DNA of 64,000 nucleotides, taken from the NCBI GenBank assembly GCA_963746175.1, contig CAVVAH010000004.1:1054001-1118000 (forward strand), read 5' to 3'. Numbering within the stretch: position 1 is the stretch's first letter; every line of letters begins with the position of its first letter. Below are positions 34,551-44,102 of the stretch, piece after piece. A program made the translations under genes and the position numbers. Source of the DNA: CAVVAH01 sp963746175 (lineage in GTDB: Bacteria > Actinomycetota > Actinomycetes > JACCUZ01). The notes under the pieces are model-generated. The model did no database searches and was not told the DNA's origin. It saw only the letters and a program-made list of their open reading frames with translations.

Positions 34551-36071
34551 CGGGCTCGACGAGCTGTTCGCCCAGCAGCAGGGCTCGCACGTGCTCGTCG
34601 TGTGCAACGACGGCGTCGGGAGCCAAGATGAGCGGGCCGGCCATCCGTGCCGTCGAGATCGCCAAGGACCTGGCGGCCACGGCGCGGGTCACCCTGGCGG
34701 TGCCGCACCGCGCCGGACGTCGACGGTGCCCGGCGTGACGCGTCGCGACCTTCGAGGACGAGGCCGACCTGCGGCGGCTGTCCGACTCGGCCGACGTCGT
34801 GCTGTTCCAGGGCTACACCCTCAAGGAGTTCCCGAGCCTCGCCAACACCTCCGCCGTGCTGGTGGCCGACCTGTACGACCCCTGGCTGTTCGAGAACATC
34901 GAGCTGCACACCGGCGAGGCCGACGGCGACGCGATCCTCCGCGGTCGACACTGCTGTGCTCAACCAGATCATCGACGAGTGCGACTTCTTCGTCTGCGCG
35001 TCGGAGCGGCAGCGCGACTACTGGCTGGGCATGCTGTCGGCCCGACAGCGGCTCACCCAGGCCCAGTACGCCACCGACCCGTCGCTGCGGCACCTCATCG
35101 ACGTGGTGCCGTTCGGGCTGCCGGACCGGGAGCCGGAGCGCCGGGCGCGGGTGCTCAAGGGCGTGCACCCCGGCATCGCCGCCGACGACAAGCTCGTCCT
35201 TTGGGGCGGCGGCGCCTGGGACTGGTTCGACCCGTTGACGCTGGTCGAGGCGTGGCCGGCGGTGCTCGAGCAGGTGCCGGACGCCCGGCTCTGGTTCCTC
35301 GGCCTGCACCTCACGAGCGACAACGTGAAGCACATGCGGGTCGCGCATCAGGCCACCGTGCGCGCCGGCGAGCTCGGGCTCACCGACACATCGGTGTTCT
35401 TCGGCGAGTGGGTGCCCTACGACCTGCGCGAGTCCTACCTGCTGGAGGCGGACCTGGGCGTGACCGTGGCCCGCGACCTGGCCGAGACCCGGCTGTCGTT
35501 CCGCACCCGGGTGCTCGACTATCTGTGGGCCGGGCTGCCGGTGGTCACCACCGACGGCGACGTGCTCAGCGACCTGGTGCGCAACGAACGGCTCGGCATC
35601 GTCGTACCGCCCGGCGATCCCCATGCGCTGGCCGGGGCACTGGTCCGGCTGCTTCAGGACCCGGTGGGCCGTTCCGAGATGGCTCAGCGCTCGCGCGCGG
35701 TCGCCCGACGGTTCCGCTGGAGCGTGGCCGTCGAGCCGCTGCGCACGGTGGTGCGGGACCCGTGGCGCTGGGCACAGTCCCGCGCCTACCGGCCGCGCGC
35801 CGGTCGGGTCACCGAGGAGCTGCGCACCGTCTTCGAGGACGTCACGCACAAGCGCGGCCAGATCGTCAGCGGACCGCGCGCAGCGGTGGCCGCCGACCGC
35901 GCCTCTCTGCAGGAGAGCGTCGAGCGGGTCGACCGCATACTGCGCGACTACCCCTACCTCGTGCGCGCGGTGCACCGGGCCCGGAAGGCCAAGCAGCTCG
36001 GCCCGCGGGCCACCGCCGAGCAGGTGCGCGCCAAGGCCGGCGCCAAGTGGGCGCGCCGGCGCGGCCGGTGA
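34551..36071 (+). CDS. GT4-like glycosyltransferase domain, C-terminal part of the multidomain enzyme
   Basis: The segment begins with HVLVVCNDGVG and KMSGPAIRAVEIAKDLA. Indels occur near 34618, 34710, 34742 and 34943, and the frame is clean from about 34950 to the TGA at 36069-36071. The clean part holds CASERQRDYWLGML, VLWGGGAWDWFDPLTLV and the donor-site region YLWAGLPVVTTDGD. A helical C-terminal extension of about 90 residues follows. It is clearly a paralogue of the next gene (same GPAIRAxE, VLKGVxPGI and LWGGGxxxWFDPLTLV blocks), pointing to a tandem duplication. Confidence 0.75.
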
Positions 36072-37476
36072 CGGCCACGGCCGGCTCGACCGACCGGGTC
36101 CGCGTGCTTGTCGTGACCGGTGAGCCGCTCAAGGAGCAGCTCGCGGGCCCGGCCATCCGGGCCTGGGAGATGGCTCGGCTGCTGTCTGCGCAGGCTGACG
36201 TCACCCTCGCGACGCTGAGCCCGGTCTGCCAGCGCAGCCATCCCGGCTTCCGCACCACCAGCGCCACCGACGCACAGCTGCGGCGGCTCGAGCAGTGGTG
36301 CGACGTCGTGGTGTTCCAGGGGTCGCTGCTGGAGTACCACCCCTGGTTCGTGCACTCGGAGAAGGTGCTGGTCGCCGACGTCTACGACCCCTACCACCTC
36401 GAAGTGCTGGAGCAGCTGCGCGACGGCGACGAGGGGGTGCGCGCCCGAGCGGTCGAGCACAACCGCCGCGCCCTCAACGCCCAGCTGCAGCGGGCCGACC
36501 TGGTGCTCTGCGCCTCGGACAAGCAGCGCGACTTCTGGATAGGGCACCTTGCCTCACTGGGCCGGGTCAACCCGCTCACCTACGACGCCGACCGCTCGCT
36601 GCAGTCGCTCATCACGGTGGCGCCGTTCGGCTTCCCGACCGAGCCGCCGGTCGCGAGCGGCACTGCTGTCCTCAAGGGAGTGGTCCCCGGCATCGGGCCG
36701 CACGACAAGGTCGTGCTGTGGGGCGGCGGCGTCTACAACTGGTTCGACCCTCTGACCCTGGTGCGCGCCATCCACCGGCTCGCGCAGCGGCACCCCGATG
36801 TCCGGCTGTTCTTCCTGGGCATGCGGCACCCCAACCCCGAGGTCGCCGAGATGCGAGCCGCCGTCGAGACCCGGGCGCTGTCCGACGAGCTGGGCCTGAC
36901 CGGCACCGTGGTGCACTTCAACGAGGACTGGGTGCCGTACGACCGCCGGCAGGACTACCTGCTCGAGTCCGACCTCGGCGTCACCACGCACCACGACCAC
37001 GTCGAGACCGCCTTCTCCTTCCGCACCCGCGTCCTCGACTATCTCTGGGCCGGGCTGCCGGTGGTGGCGACCCGCGGTGACAGCCTGGCAGCGCTGGTCG
37101 AGCGCGAGGGCCTCGGCCGCACCGTTCCCGTCGAGGACGTCGAGGCCCTGGAGCTGGCCCTCGAGCAGATGCTCTACGACGAGGCGGCCCGGGACGCGGC
37201 CCGGGCCGCGATCGCCCGGGTGGCCCCCGACCTGGCGTGGCCGTCGGCGCTGCGGCCCTGACGGCGTTCTGCACCGCCCCGCAGCGGGCGCCGGACCGCG
37301 GCGAGAACGTCGCCGACCGCTTCCCTGCGCCGCGATCCGCGCTGCTGAGCCGGGCCACCCTGCGCGACGACCTGGGCAAGCTCCGCAGCCAGCTCGCCGA
37401 GGGGGGCCCTGGGCACGTGCTGCAGCGGGTGGCCCGACGGCTCCGCCGGGTGCGCGCCGAGCGCTCAGGGCGCTGA
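36068..37476 (+). CDS. GT4-like glycosyltransferase, tandem paralogue (one frameshift near the C-terminus)
   Basis: The GTG overlaps the previous stop (GTGA). About 398 residues are clean: LVVTGEPLKEQLAGPAIRAWEMARLL, VADVYDPYHLEVLEQL, CASDKQRDFWIGHL, VLWGGGVYNWFDPLTLVRAI, YLWAGLPVVATRGDSL. As read, translation stops at 37259-37261, but adding one C in the CCC run near 37256 restores a further 72-residue tail (LTAFCTAPQRAPDRGENV and so on) to the TGA at 37474-37476, making about 470 residues. That tail overlaps the convergent GT2 gene by 12 bases. Confidence 0.82.
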
Positions 37477-38430
37477 TCGCTCCAAGAACCTGGCGACCTC
37501 GGTCCGTGGCGCCGCCGCGTGCGCCCAGATGCGTCGCCGGTCCGCGAGGGTGCGCGGCAGCCGGCGCAGGTGCTCGCCCATGGCCCGCCAGCGTGCTCGG
37601 GTGACCGGGGACGACGGCGCACGCACGGTGTGCAGCACGAGGCCGACCATGCGGCGGAGATGGGCAGCGAGCACGAGGCGCGCCGGGGCGTGCCGAGTGA
37701 AGACCACGAGGCTGTTGCGCTCGTTCCACAGCGTGAACCGTGGGCTGCCCTCGCCGCTGGAGGCCGCGTGCCGGTGCTCGACCACGGCGCCCGGCTGGTG
37801 CCTCACGTTCCATCCGGCGGCCCGCAACCGCCATGACAGGTCGGTGTCCTCGTAGTACAGGAACAGTCCGGCGTCGAACAGGCCTACCTCGTCCAGCGCC
37901 GCCCGGCGCAGCAGCGCGCCGTTGCCGCAGAACCCGAACACCTCACCGGCCGGCCGCACATCTGCCGCAGGGGACCGCCAGTCGCGGTCCCGGCCGCGCC
38001 CGCGGCGAGTCATCTCGTTCCCGGTCGAGTTCACCAGCGCACGACCGGCGAGCAGCACGCGCGGGGTCACGGCGGCCACCCGCTCATGACCAGCGGAGTC
38101 CAGGTCGTCTGCGAGGGCAGCCAACCAGCCGGGGTCCACCGTGGCGTCGTCGTTGAGAACCGCGACGTACGGAGTGCCGCTGGCACCGATACCCAGGTTG
38201 GCGCCGCCCGCGAATCCGAGGTTGCGGGGTGCGGTCACCACCTGGACGTCGGGAGCGTGCGCAGCGAGCCAGTCGCGGGTGCCGTCCGTGGAGGCGTTGT
38301 CGACGACGACGAGGAGCGGACGCTGCCCTCGCCACTCCTGCGCCCGCAGGGACTCGAGGCAGCCCGGAAGCAGGTCGATCGCGTCCCAGGTCACGATGAC
38401 GATCGTCACCTCGGCGACGGGATCGCTCAC
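37465..38430 (-). CDS. GT2 family glycosyltransferase (rhamnosyltransferase-like)
   Basis: 321 residues from the GTG at 38430. Motifs: VTIVIVTWDAIDLLPGCLESL, VVVDNASTDGTRDWL, NLGFAGGANLGI, VAVLNDDATVDPGWL and FLYYEDTDLSWRLRAAGW. These are the features of WbbL-type rhamnosyltransferases and galactofuranosyltransferase relatives. It lies 2 bases after the polytopic membrane protein gene. It is minus-strand while the exporter operon is plus-strand, meeting tail to tail at 37465-37476. Confidence 0.88.
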   Translation of the reverse strand: MSDPVAEVTIVIVTWDAIDLLPGCLESLRAQEWRGQRPLLVVVDNASTDGTRDWLAAHAPDVQVVTAPRNLGFAGGANLGIGASGTPYVAVLNDDATVDPGWLAALADDLDSAGHERVAAVTPRVLLAGRALVNSTGNEMTRRGRGRDRDWRSPAADVRPAGEVFGFCGNGALLRRAALDEVGLFDAGLFLYYEDTDLSWRLRAAGWNVRHQPGAVVEHRHAASSGEGSPRFTLWNERNSLVVFTRHAPARLVLAAHLRRMVGLVLHTVRAPSSPVTRARWRAMGEHLRRLPRTLADRRRIWAHAAAPRTEVARFLERSAP

Positions 38431-38432
38431 GG

Positions 38433-39773
38433 TCAGGGCCAGTGGCTGACGAACGCCATGACGAGCAGCAGCCCGGTCAACCCGAGGACGCCCCAGGCGG
38501 CCAGCCGGGTGCGGATGGCGAGGCCGAGTACTGCCATGCTGATGCCGATCGTGCTGGAGCCGTAGCGGAACGGCACCGCGAAATCGAAGTAGAGCGTCGC
38601 GCCCCATGCCATCGCCGGCGCGGCGGCCACCAGGGCAAGCGCCAGCGCCGTCGTCGAACGCGGGACGCCTGCAGAGAGCAGTGCGGCACCGACGCCCGCG
38701 ACGACCATCAGGACGGCAATCCCAGCGATGTAGTTCTCGGGAACCAGGTAGCCCAGCGCGTCGCCCTGGACGGCGCCCGGCCAGAAGTGGGTCCACTGCT
38801 CGAGCAGGGTGTCGACCTTGGCCGTGGAGGTCGGGGGCAGCAGTGCGCTGGTCCCGTCGACGTTGACCCCCCGGCCGAACGGTGTGCTCCGGGCGTTCAC
38901 CAGCAGCTGCCACGCCTCGTACCCCACCACGCCGGCGACGCCGATGGCCGCCGCCGTCGCCAGCCGCAGGACCGCCTGCCGGCGCGCCGGTGCCGCCAGG
39001 AGAACGGTAAGAGCGACCACGACGACGGCGACGACGGCGTGCGGCACCGTGAGCGTGGCCACGGCGCTGACCACTGCCGGCAGCACCAGCCGCCGCCAGG
39101 TGAGCCGTTCGGCGCCGGCCAGGTCCAGCGCGACCCAGGTCAGCGTCACCGACAGCAGCAGCTGGGCCGAGTGGGGGGTGACGAAGGCGCCGAGCTGGGC
39201 AGCCACCGGGATCGCAGCCGCGAGCAGACCGACGGCCGCGGCGGCCTCCAGCCGGCCTCCGAAGCGCCGCACCAACAGCACCAGCAGCACCGATCCCGCG
39301 GTCCACAGCAGCGCGGAGGCCAGCCGGGCCCCGGTCAGGGGTTCGGCGCCGAACAGCATGGCGAGGCGGGTGACGAGGGCGGCCCACACGTAGTAAAGCG
39401 GCGGCCACCCCGCGGCCGTGTTGGTGCCGCCCTCGGGGTAGAATTTCGGTGCTGCGACGTCCCCGCACGGGACCTGGGTCACCTGGCCGTAGGGGAACAC
39501 CTGATGGCAGGAGAAGGCATCCCGGGACCAGGTGTTGAGGGCGTCGCCGTTGTGCGGCAGGTGCCCCGAGGCGATGTACTGCACGTACGACAGGTGGTAG
39601 CCCTCGTCGTACGGCGAGATCAGGCCGGTCCGCGAACGCAGCACCTGCAGGACGAGCACCACCAGGCCGACACCGGCCGCGACCAGGACGGTCGCGTGCT
39701 CGCGGACGAACGGCGGCAGCGCGCGCCGGTCGACCCGGTCGCGGAGCGCGACCGGACGCTGGGCGGTGTCCAT
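38433..39773 (-). CDS. Polytopic membrane protein, DUF2142/GT-C-like
   Basis: 446 residues with about 11-12 transmembrane helices. After the first helix an outer loop begins SPYDEGYHLSYVQYIASGHLP and continues to GWPPLYYVW, a pattern seen in DUF2142 and GT39-like GT-C proteins, where acidic residues in this loop (DE) may be catalytic. If so, it would add a sugar from a polyprenyl-phosphate donor outside the membrane. The ATG at 39773 has AGGGAAG upstream. It is co-transcribed with the GT2 that follows. Confidence 0.75.
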   Translation of the reverse strand: MDTAQRPVALRDRVDRRALPPFVREHATVLVAAGVGLVVLVLQVLRSRTGLISPYDEGYHLSYVQYIASGHLPHNGDALNTWSRDAFSCHQVFPYGQVTQVPCGDVAAPKFYPEGGTNTAAGWPPLYYVWAALVTRLAMLFGAEPLTGARLASALLWTAGSVLLVLLVRRFGGRLEAAAAVGLLAAAIPVAAQLGAFVTPHSAQLLLSVTLTWVALDLAGAERLTWRRLVLPAVVSAVATLTVPHAVVAVVVVALTVLLAAPARRQAVLRLATAAAIGVAGVVGYEAWQLLVNARSTPFGRGVNVDGTSALLPPTSTAKVDTLLEQWTHFWPGAVQGDALGYLVPENYIAGIAVLMVVAGVGAALLSAGVPRSTTALALALVAAAPAMAWGATLYFDFAVPFRYGSSTIGISMAVLGLAIRTRLAAWGVLGLTGLLLVMAFVSHWP

Positions 39774-39924
39774 GGGCTGCTTCCCTGGGTCCGGTGGTGG
39801 CGGTCGGCGCGAGCGGCACCGGTGGGCGGGTGGTCCTCGAGCCCTCCCACCGGGAGCGGCCGAGGGCGACCTGCAGACTATCGTCGCGCCAGCGCCGGGC
39901 CGCCGGTGCACGCTGGGGGACGAC

Positions 39925-40819
39925 GTGCGGAAGGGGTTCAGCGCGGTGCTGCAGGACGAGCCGACGTGCCGGCTGCACGTGCTGGTGCCGGCGTACGGCG
40001 AGTCGCCGTACCTCGCCGACGCGCTGGCGTCCGTGCTCGCAATCCGGGCGGACGCCCTGGTCCTGACCGTGGTCGACGACGGGACGCCGGGCGACGCGGT
40101 GGCGGCGGTCTGCCAGGCGGCCGGGCCCGAGGTGGAGTACGTCCGGCTGCCGGTGAACGTCGGGGTCGCGGGCGCGTTCCAGGCCTGCGCGGACCGCAGC
40201 GTGGGGCAGTACACCCTCGTCATGGGGTCGGACGACCTGATGGAGCCCGGGTATCCGGCGGCCCTGACGGCCCTCGTGCGGCGGTTCGACGGTCCCGAGC
40301 TGGCGACGACGGGGGTCACGGTGGTGGACGGCTCAGGAACCGTCGTGCGGCCGCTTGCCGGACCGGGTCAAGGCGATGCTGTCCCCGCGGGGGCATCACT
40401 CCCGGCTGCTCACCGGTGACGCCCTGGTGGCCGGGCTGCTGGCCGGGAACTGGCTGTACTTCCCGGCGCTGGCCTGGCGGACCGACGTGCTGCGGGCGCA
40501 CGGGTTCCGGCCGGACATGGAGACCGCCCTGGACCTGGACGCCGAGCTGCGGGTGCTGCTCGGGGGCGGCTCGCTGGCGTGGACGCCGGAGAAGCTCTTC
40601 CGCTACCGCCGCCACGACGCCTCGGTGTCCAGCCGCAGCGCGGCGCGCGGTGACCGGTTCGCCGAGGAGCGGGCGCTGTACCGCTGGGCCGGGGAGGAGG
40701 CGCGACGGCTCGGCTGGCGGCGCAGCGTGCTGGCCGCGCGGCTGCAGCCGACCTCGCGGCTGCACCGCGGGCTGGCCGCGGCGGCGCGGCTCCGTGCGCG
40801 CGGCTCAGTCGTCGGCTGA
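39925..40819 (+). CDS. GT2 family glycosyltransferase (single frameshift at about 40367)
   Basis: Implied length about 297 residues. The N-terminal GT-A part is clean: HVLVPAYGESPYLADAL, VVDDGTPGD, LPVNVGVAGAFQACAD and VMGSDDLMEP. One extra base near 40367 (in CTTGCCGGACC) throws the rest out of frame; after correction the sequence continues LPDRVKAML, NWLYFPALAWRTDVL and DLDAELRVLL to the TGA at 40817-40819. As read, the first frame ends at 40419. The last 15 bases overlap the convergent DUF2304 gene. Confidence 0.8.
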
Positions 40820-41185
40820 GGTGGGCGGCGGTGCCGCCGGCACCCGGAGGCCCTGCTGCCGCTGGGTGGCCTCGTCGATGGCGAGCCGGCGGGCCAGCAC
40901 GGTGAGCTGGCGCTCGACGTCGCGGAACTTCAGGTAGAAGCCGACGACGACGTACAGGAACACGGCGACGAGCAGGTAGAGCAGCAGGTCGGTGCCCCGG
41001 CCGACGCCGACGAAGTTGGCGACCCGGGTGGTCAGCTCGGGGTACAGGATCGAGATCACCGCGGCGCCCGCCAGGGCAACCATGATGAGCCGCTTCCACG
41101 CCCGTGTGCTCGCGGTGCCACGCCGCTGGAGCAGCATGACGACAAGACCGAGCGTGGCGGCGATGAGGATGACCTGGATCAGCAC
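40805..41185 (-). CDS. DUF2304 family small membrane protein
   Basis: 126 residues from a GTG at 41185. Three hydrophobic helices (about 2-19, 33-50, 66-86) precede a charged C-terminal helix (KFRDVERQLTVLARRLAIDEATQ) that looks coiled. DUF2304 proteins regularly follow GT2 polyprenyl-phosphate-sugar synthases and are thought to help anchor or activate them; the GT2 lies 7 bases upstream here. It could also influence flipping of the lipid-linked sugar. The function is inferred from the pairing. Confidence 0.88.
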   Translation of the reverse strand: MLIQVILIAATLGLVVMLLQRRGTASTRAWKRLIMVALAGAAVISILYPELTTRVANFVGVGRGTDLLLYLLVAVFLYVVVGFYLKFRDVERQLTVLARRLAIDEATQRQQGLRVPAAPPPTSADD

Positions 41186-41192
41186 GGTTGAC

Positions 41193-41870
41193 TCACTTCA
41201 GCAGCATGTCGAAGAGGATGTTGACTCCGTTGATGAGGGGCTGGCCCTTGCTCTTGGAGTACGTCGTGTAGCGGATGTGCACCGGCAGCTCGGCGTAGCG
41301 GAACTTGCGCCTCGCCACGATCGCGAGCACCTCGGACGCGTGCGCCATGCCGTTCATCTGCAGGTCGAGCGCGGCGGCGACCTCGCGGTCGAACACCCGC
41401 ATCCCGTTGTGCGTGTCGGTGAGGGCCAGGCCCGTGCTCGTGCGGCTGTACCAGATCGCGGCGCGCAGCACCGCGCGCTTGGCGGCGCCGATCTCGCTGC
41501 GACGGTCGAGGAACCGGGATCCGAACACGATCTGGGCCTGCTCGGTGCGCAGCAGATCGAGCATCGGCTCGATGCCGTCGATGTCGTGCTGCCCGTCGGC
41601 GTCGAAGGTCACCAGCCAGCGCACCTGGGGCAGCGTGAGCGCGAACTCGATGCCGGTGCGCAGCGCCGCGCCCTGGCCCAGGTTGATCGGGTGCCGGACC
41701 AGCAGGGCGCCGGCGTCGAGCACGGTCTGGGCGGAGGCGTCGTTGCTGCCGTCGTCCACGCAGACCACCAGCGGGTAGGTCCGGCGCAGCTCCCGCACGA
41801 CGTCGCCGACCACCGCCGCCTCGTTGAAGACGGGGATCACGACGCAGACATCCGACTGCGTGATCGACAT
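41193..41870 (-). CDS. GT2 family polyprenyl-phosphate glycosyltransferase (GtrB/DPM1-like)
   Basis: 225 residues. VVIPVFNEAAVVGDVV, VCVDDGSND, NLGQGAALRTG, FDADGQHDI (metal DxD), VFGSRFL and THNGMRVFDR are characteristic of Dpm1/GtrB-like enzymes that make polyprenyl-phosphate hexoses. It lacks C-terminal transmembrane helices, which the downstream DUF2304 protein may supply. It is divergent from pseB. It could feed a GT-C such as the DUF2142-like protein two genes away. Confidence 0.9.
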   Translation of the reverse strand: MSITQSDVCVVIPVFNEAAVVGDVVRELRRTYPLVVCVDDGSNDASAQTVLDAGALLVRHPINLGQGAALRTGIEFALTLPQVRWLVTFDADGQHDIDGIEPMLDLLRTEQAQIVFGSRFLDRRSEIGAAKRAVLRAAIWYSRTSTGLALTDTHNGMRVFDREVAAALDLQMNGMAHASEVLAIVARRKFRYAELPVHIRYTTYSKSKGQPLINGVNILFDMLLK

Positions 41871-41946
41871 CCGTCTCCGCTCCTCACGGCAGGGGGACGC
41901 CCGGGGGCGGCCGCTCGCCGATGACCGGCGTTCCGGGCGCTCAGGC

Positions 41947-41952
41947 TACAGT
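41947..41952 (+). promoter_or_regulatory. Probable -10 of the pseB operon
   Basis: TACAGT lies 36 bases before the pseB ATG. The predicted leader of about 30 bases carries GGAGGAG at 41979-41985, so this gene, unlike several others here, has a normal leader. Confidence 0.45.
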
Positions 41953-41988
41953 TTCGCAGCGATTCGCCCACAACGGCTGGAGGAGTGC

Positions 41989-42972
41989 ATGACCGCCTGG
42001 AACGGCGCATCGGTCTTGATCACCGGAGGAACGGGGTCCTTCGGCAAGGCCTTCACCCGCCGACTCCTCGACGACGGCCAGGCCGAGCGCATCGTCATCT
42101 ACTCCCGCGACGAGCTCAAGCAGTACGAGGTCCGGCAGCTGCTGGGCGACGATCCGCGGCTGCGGTTCCTCATCGGCGACGTCCGCGACAAGGACCGGCT
42201 GCGCCGGGCGATGTCGGGCATCGACTACGTGGTGCACGCCGCCGCCCTCAAGCAGGTCGACACCGCGGAGTACAACCCGTTCGAGGCCGTGAAGACCAAC
42301 GTCATCGGGTCGCAGAACGTCATCGACGTCGCGATCGACGTCGGCGTCAAGCGGGTGGTCGCGCTCTCGACCGACAAGGCGTCCAGCCCGATCAACCTCT
42401 ACGGCGCGACGAAGCTGTGCGCCGACAAGCTGTTCATCGCCGGCAACCACTACGCCGCGAACTCGGAGACGCGGTTCGCGGTGGTCCGCTACGGCAACGT
42501 GGTCGGCAGCCGCGGCTCGGTCGTGCCGTTCTTCAGGTCGCTGGTCGACAGCGGCGCCACCGTGCTGCCGATCACCGACGACCGGATGACCCGGTTCTGG
42601 ATCACGCTGCCGCAGGCCGTGCAGTTCGTGCTCGACGCGTTCGACCGGATGCACGGCGGCGAGCTCTACGTGCCGCGGATCCCGAGCATGAAGATCACCG
42701 ACCTCGCCGAGGTGCTCGCGCCGGGCATCAAGACCGAGATCATCGGCATCCGCCCGGGCGAGAAGCTCCACGAGGAGATGATCTCCATCGAGGACGCCTT
42801 CCGGACCGTGCGCTTCGACGACCACTACGTCGTCAAGCCGGTGATCTCGCACTGGGGCGGCGAGGCGACGCACGGCGGCGAGGCGGTCGCCGACGACTTC
42901 GTCTACCGCTCCGACCGCAACGACCAGTGGCTGACGCACGACGAGCTGTCCGAGATGGTCTCGGCGCTGTGA
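41989..42972 (+). CDS. pseB: UDP-N-acetylglucosamine 4,6-dehydratase (inverting), PseB
   Basis: 327 residues, soluble, the usual PseB length. TGGTGSFGKAFTRRLL is the nucleotide-binding loop, and AALKQVDTAEYNPFEAVKTN, YGATKLCADKLF and MTRFWITLPQAVQFVLDA are the PseB/FlaA1 signatures. It converts UDP-GlcNAc to the 4-keto-6-deoxy-L-arabino hexose, the first step of pseudaminic acid synthesis. It lacks the membrane helices of the PglF/WbpM type. It heads the plus-strand pseB-pseC-GH57 unit. Confidence 0.95.
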   Translation: MTAWNGASVLITGGTGSFGKAFTRRLLDDGQAERIVIYSRDELKQYEVRQLLGDDPRLRFLIGDVRDKDRLRRAMSGIDYVVHAAALKQVDTAEYNPFEAVKTNVIGSQNVIDVAIDVGVKRVVALSTDKASSPINLYGATKLCADKLFIAGNHYAANSETRFAVVRYGNVVGSRGSVVPFFRSLVDSGATVLPITDDRMTRFWITLPQAVQFVLDAFDRMHGGELYVPRIPSMKITDLAEVLAPGIKTEIIGIRPGEKLHEEMISIEDAFRTVRFDDHYVVKPVISHWGGEATHGGEAVADDFVYRSDRNDQWLTHDELSEMVSAL

Positions 42973-44102
42973 CCGGGGGGTTCCTCCCGTACGGGCGACA
43001 GGACGTCGACGAGGCGGACGTCGCCGCGGTCGCCGCCGTGCTGCGCGGCGACTGGCTGACGACCGGCCCGGCCGTCGACGCGTTCGAGGCCGACCTGTCG
43101 GACCAGGTCGGCGGCCACCAGGTCGTGTCGGTCACCTCCGGCACCGCTGCGCTGCACGTGGCCTACGCCGGGCTCGGCGTCGGCCCCGGCCAGGAGGTCG
43201 TCACCACGCCGCTCACGTTCGCCGCGACGGCCACGACCGCGGCACTGCTCGGCGCCACGGTCCGGTTCGCCGACGTCAGCGACGACACGCTGAACCTCGA
43301 CCCCGAGGCTGCCGCCGACGCCCTCACCCCGGCGACCTCGGTCGTCGCTGCCGTCGACTACGCGGGCCACCCCGCGGACCTGGACGCCCTGCGCAAGGTG
43401 GCCGACACCGTCGGTGCGGCGCTGCTGGAGGACGCGGCGCACTCGATCGGCGCGACCTACGGCGGCCGCCCGGTCGGCTCGGTCGCCGACGTCACGACGT
43501 TCTCGTTCTTCCCGACCAAGCACCTCACGACCGCCGAGGGCGGCGCAGTCGTCGCCCTCGACGACGAGGTCGCGGCGCGGGCCCGACGGTTCGCGCGGAT
43601 CGGTCGCGACCCGCAGCCGGTCCGACGCACCGACGAGGGCGCCTGGTTCTACGAGATGTCCGCGTTCGGGCTCAACTACCGCCTGCCGGACGTGCTGGCG
43701 GCGCTCGGCAGCAGCCAGCTGCGGCGGCTCCCGACGTTCGTCGCCCGGCGGTCCGCGCTGGTGGCCCGCTACGACGAGCTGCTCGCCTTCGTGCCCGGCC
43801 TGCGGCTGCCGGAGCGGCGGTCGGACGTCGAGCCGGCCTGGCACCTCTACTCGGTGCGGGTGCTCGACGGCCGCCGTCGCGAGGTGTTCGACCGTCTGCG
43901 CGCCGAGGGCATCGGCGTCCAGGTGAACTACATCCCGGTGCACTGGCACCCGGTGTTCGAGGACCTCGGCTACCGGCGCGGGACGTGCCCCGTCGCCGAG
44001 GCGGCGTACGCCGAGCAGCTGTCTCTCCCGTTGTTCCCCGGCATGGCCGACCAGGACCTCGAGCGGGTGGTCGAGGTGCTCGGGCGCGTCCTGCGCGGAT
44101 GA
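42969..44102 (+). CDS. pseC: UDP-4-keto-6-deoxy-AltNAc aminotransferase, PseC
   Basis: 377 residues, DegT/DnrJ/EryC1 fold. The PLP lysine is K184 in FFPTKHLTTAEGG; SVTSGTAALHVA and LLEDAAHSIGATYGG are also diagnostic. It adds the C4 amino group to the PseB product. The GTG overlaps the pseB stop (GTGA), which supports the pair assignment. The next canonical step, 4-N-acetylation by PseH, has no candidate in the window. Confidence 0.93.
   Translation: MTGGFLPYGRQDVDEADVAAVAAVLRGDWLTTGPAVDAFEADLSDQVGGHQVVSVTSGTAALHVAYAGLGVGPGQEVVTTPLTFAATATTAALLGATVRFADVSDDTLNLDPEAAADALTPATSVVAAVDYAGHPADLDALRKVADTVGAALLEDAAHSIGATYGGRPVGSVADVTTFSFFPTKHLTTAEGGAVVALDDEVAARARRFARIGRDPQPVRRTDEGAWFYEMSAFGLNYRLPDVLAALGSSQLRRLPTFVARRSALVARYDELLAFVPGLRLPERRSDVEPAWHLYSVRVLDGRRREVFDRLRAEGIGVQVNYIPVHWHPVFEDLGYRRGTCPVAEAAYAEQLSLPLFPGMADQDLERVVEVLGRVLRG

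Noticed and set aside
30363..34945. Programmed ribosomal frameshifting
   Set aside because: About thirty shifts of one base without slippery sequences or recoding structures cannot be programmed.
38442..40937. 831-residue plus-strand open frame
   Set aside because: It is antisense to the DUF2142-like gene for most of its length and has no family features.
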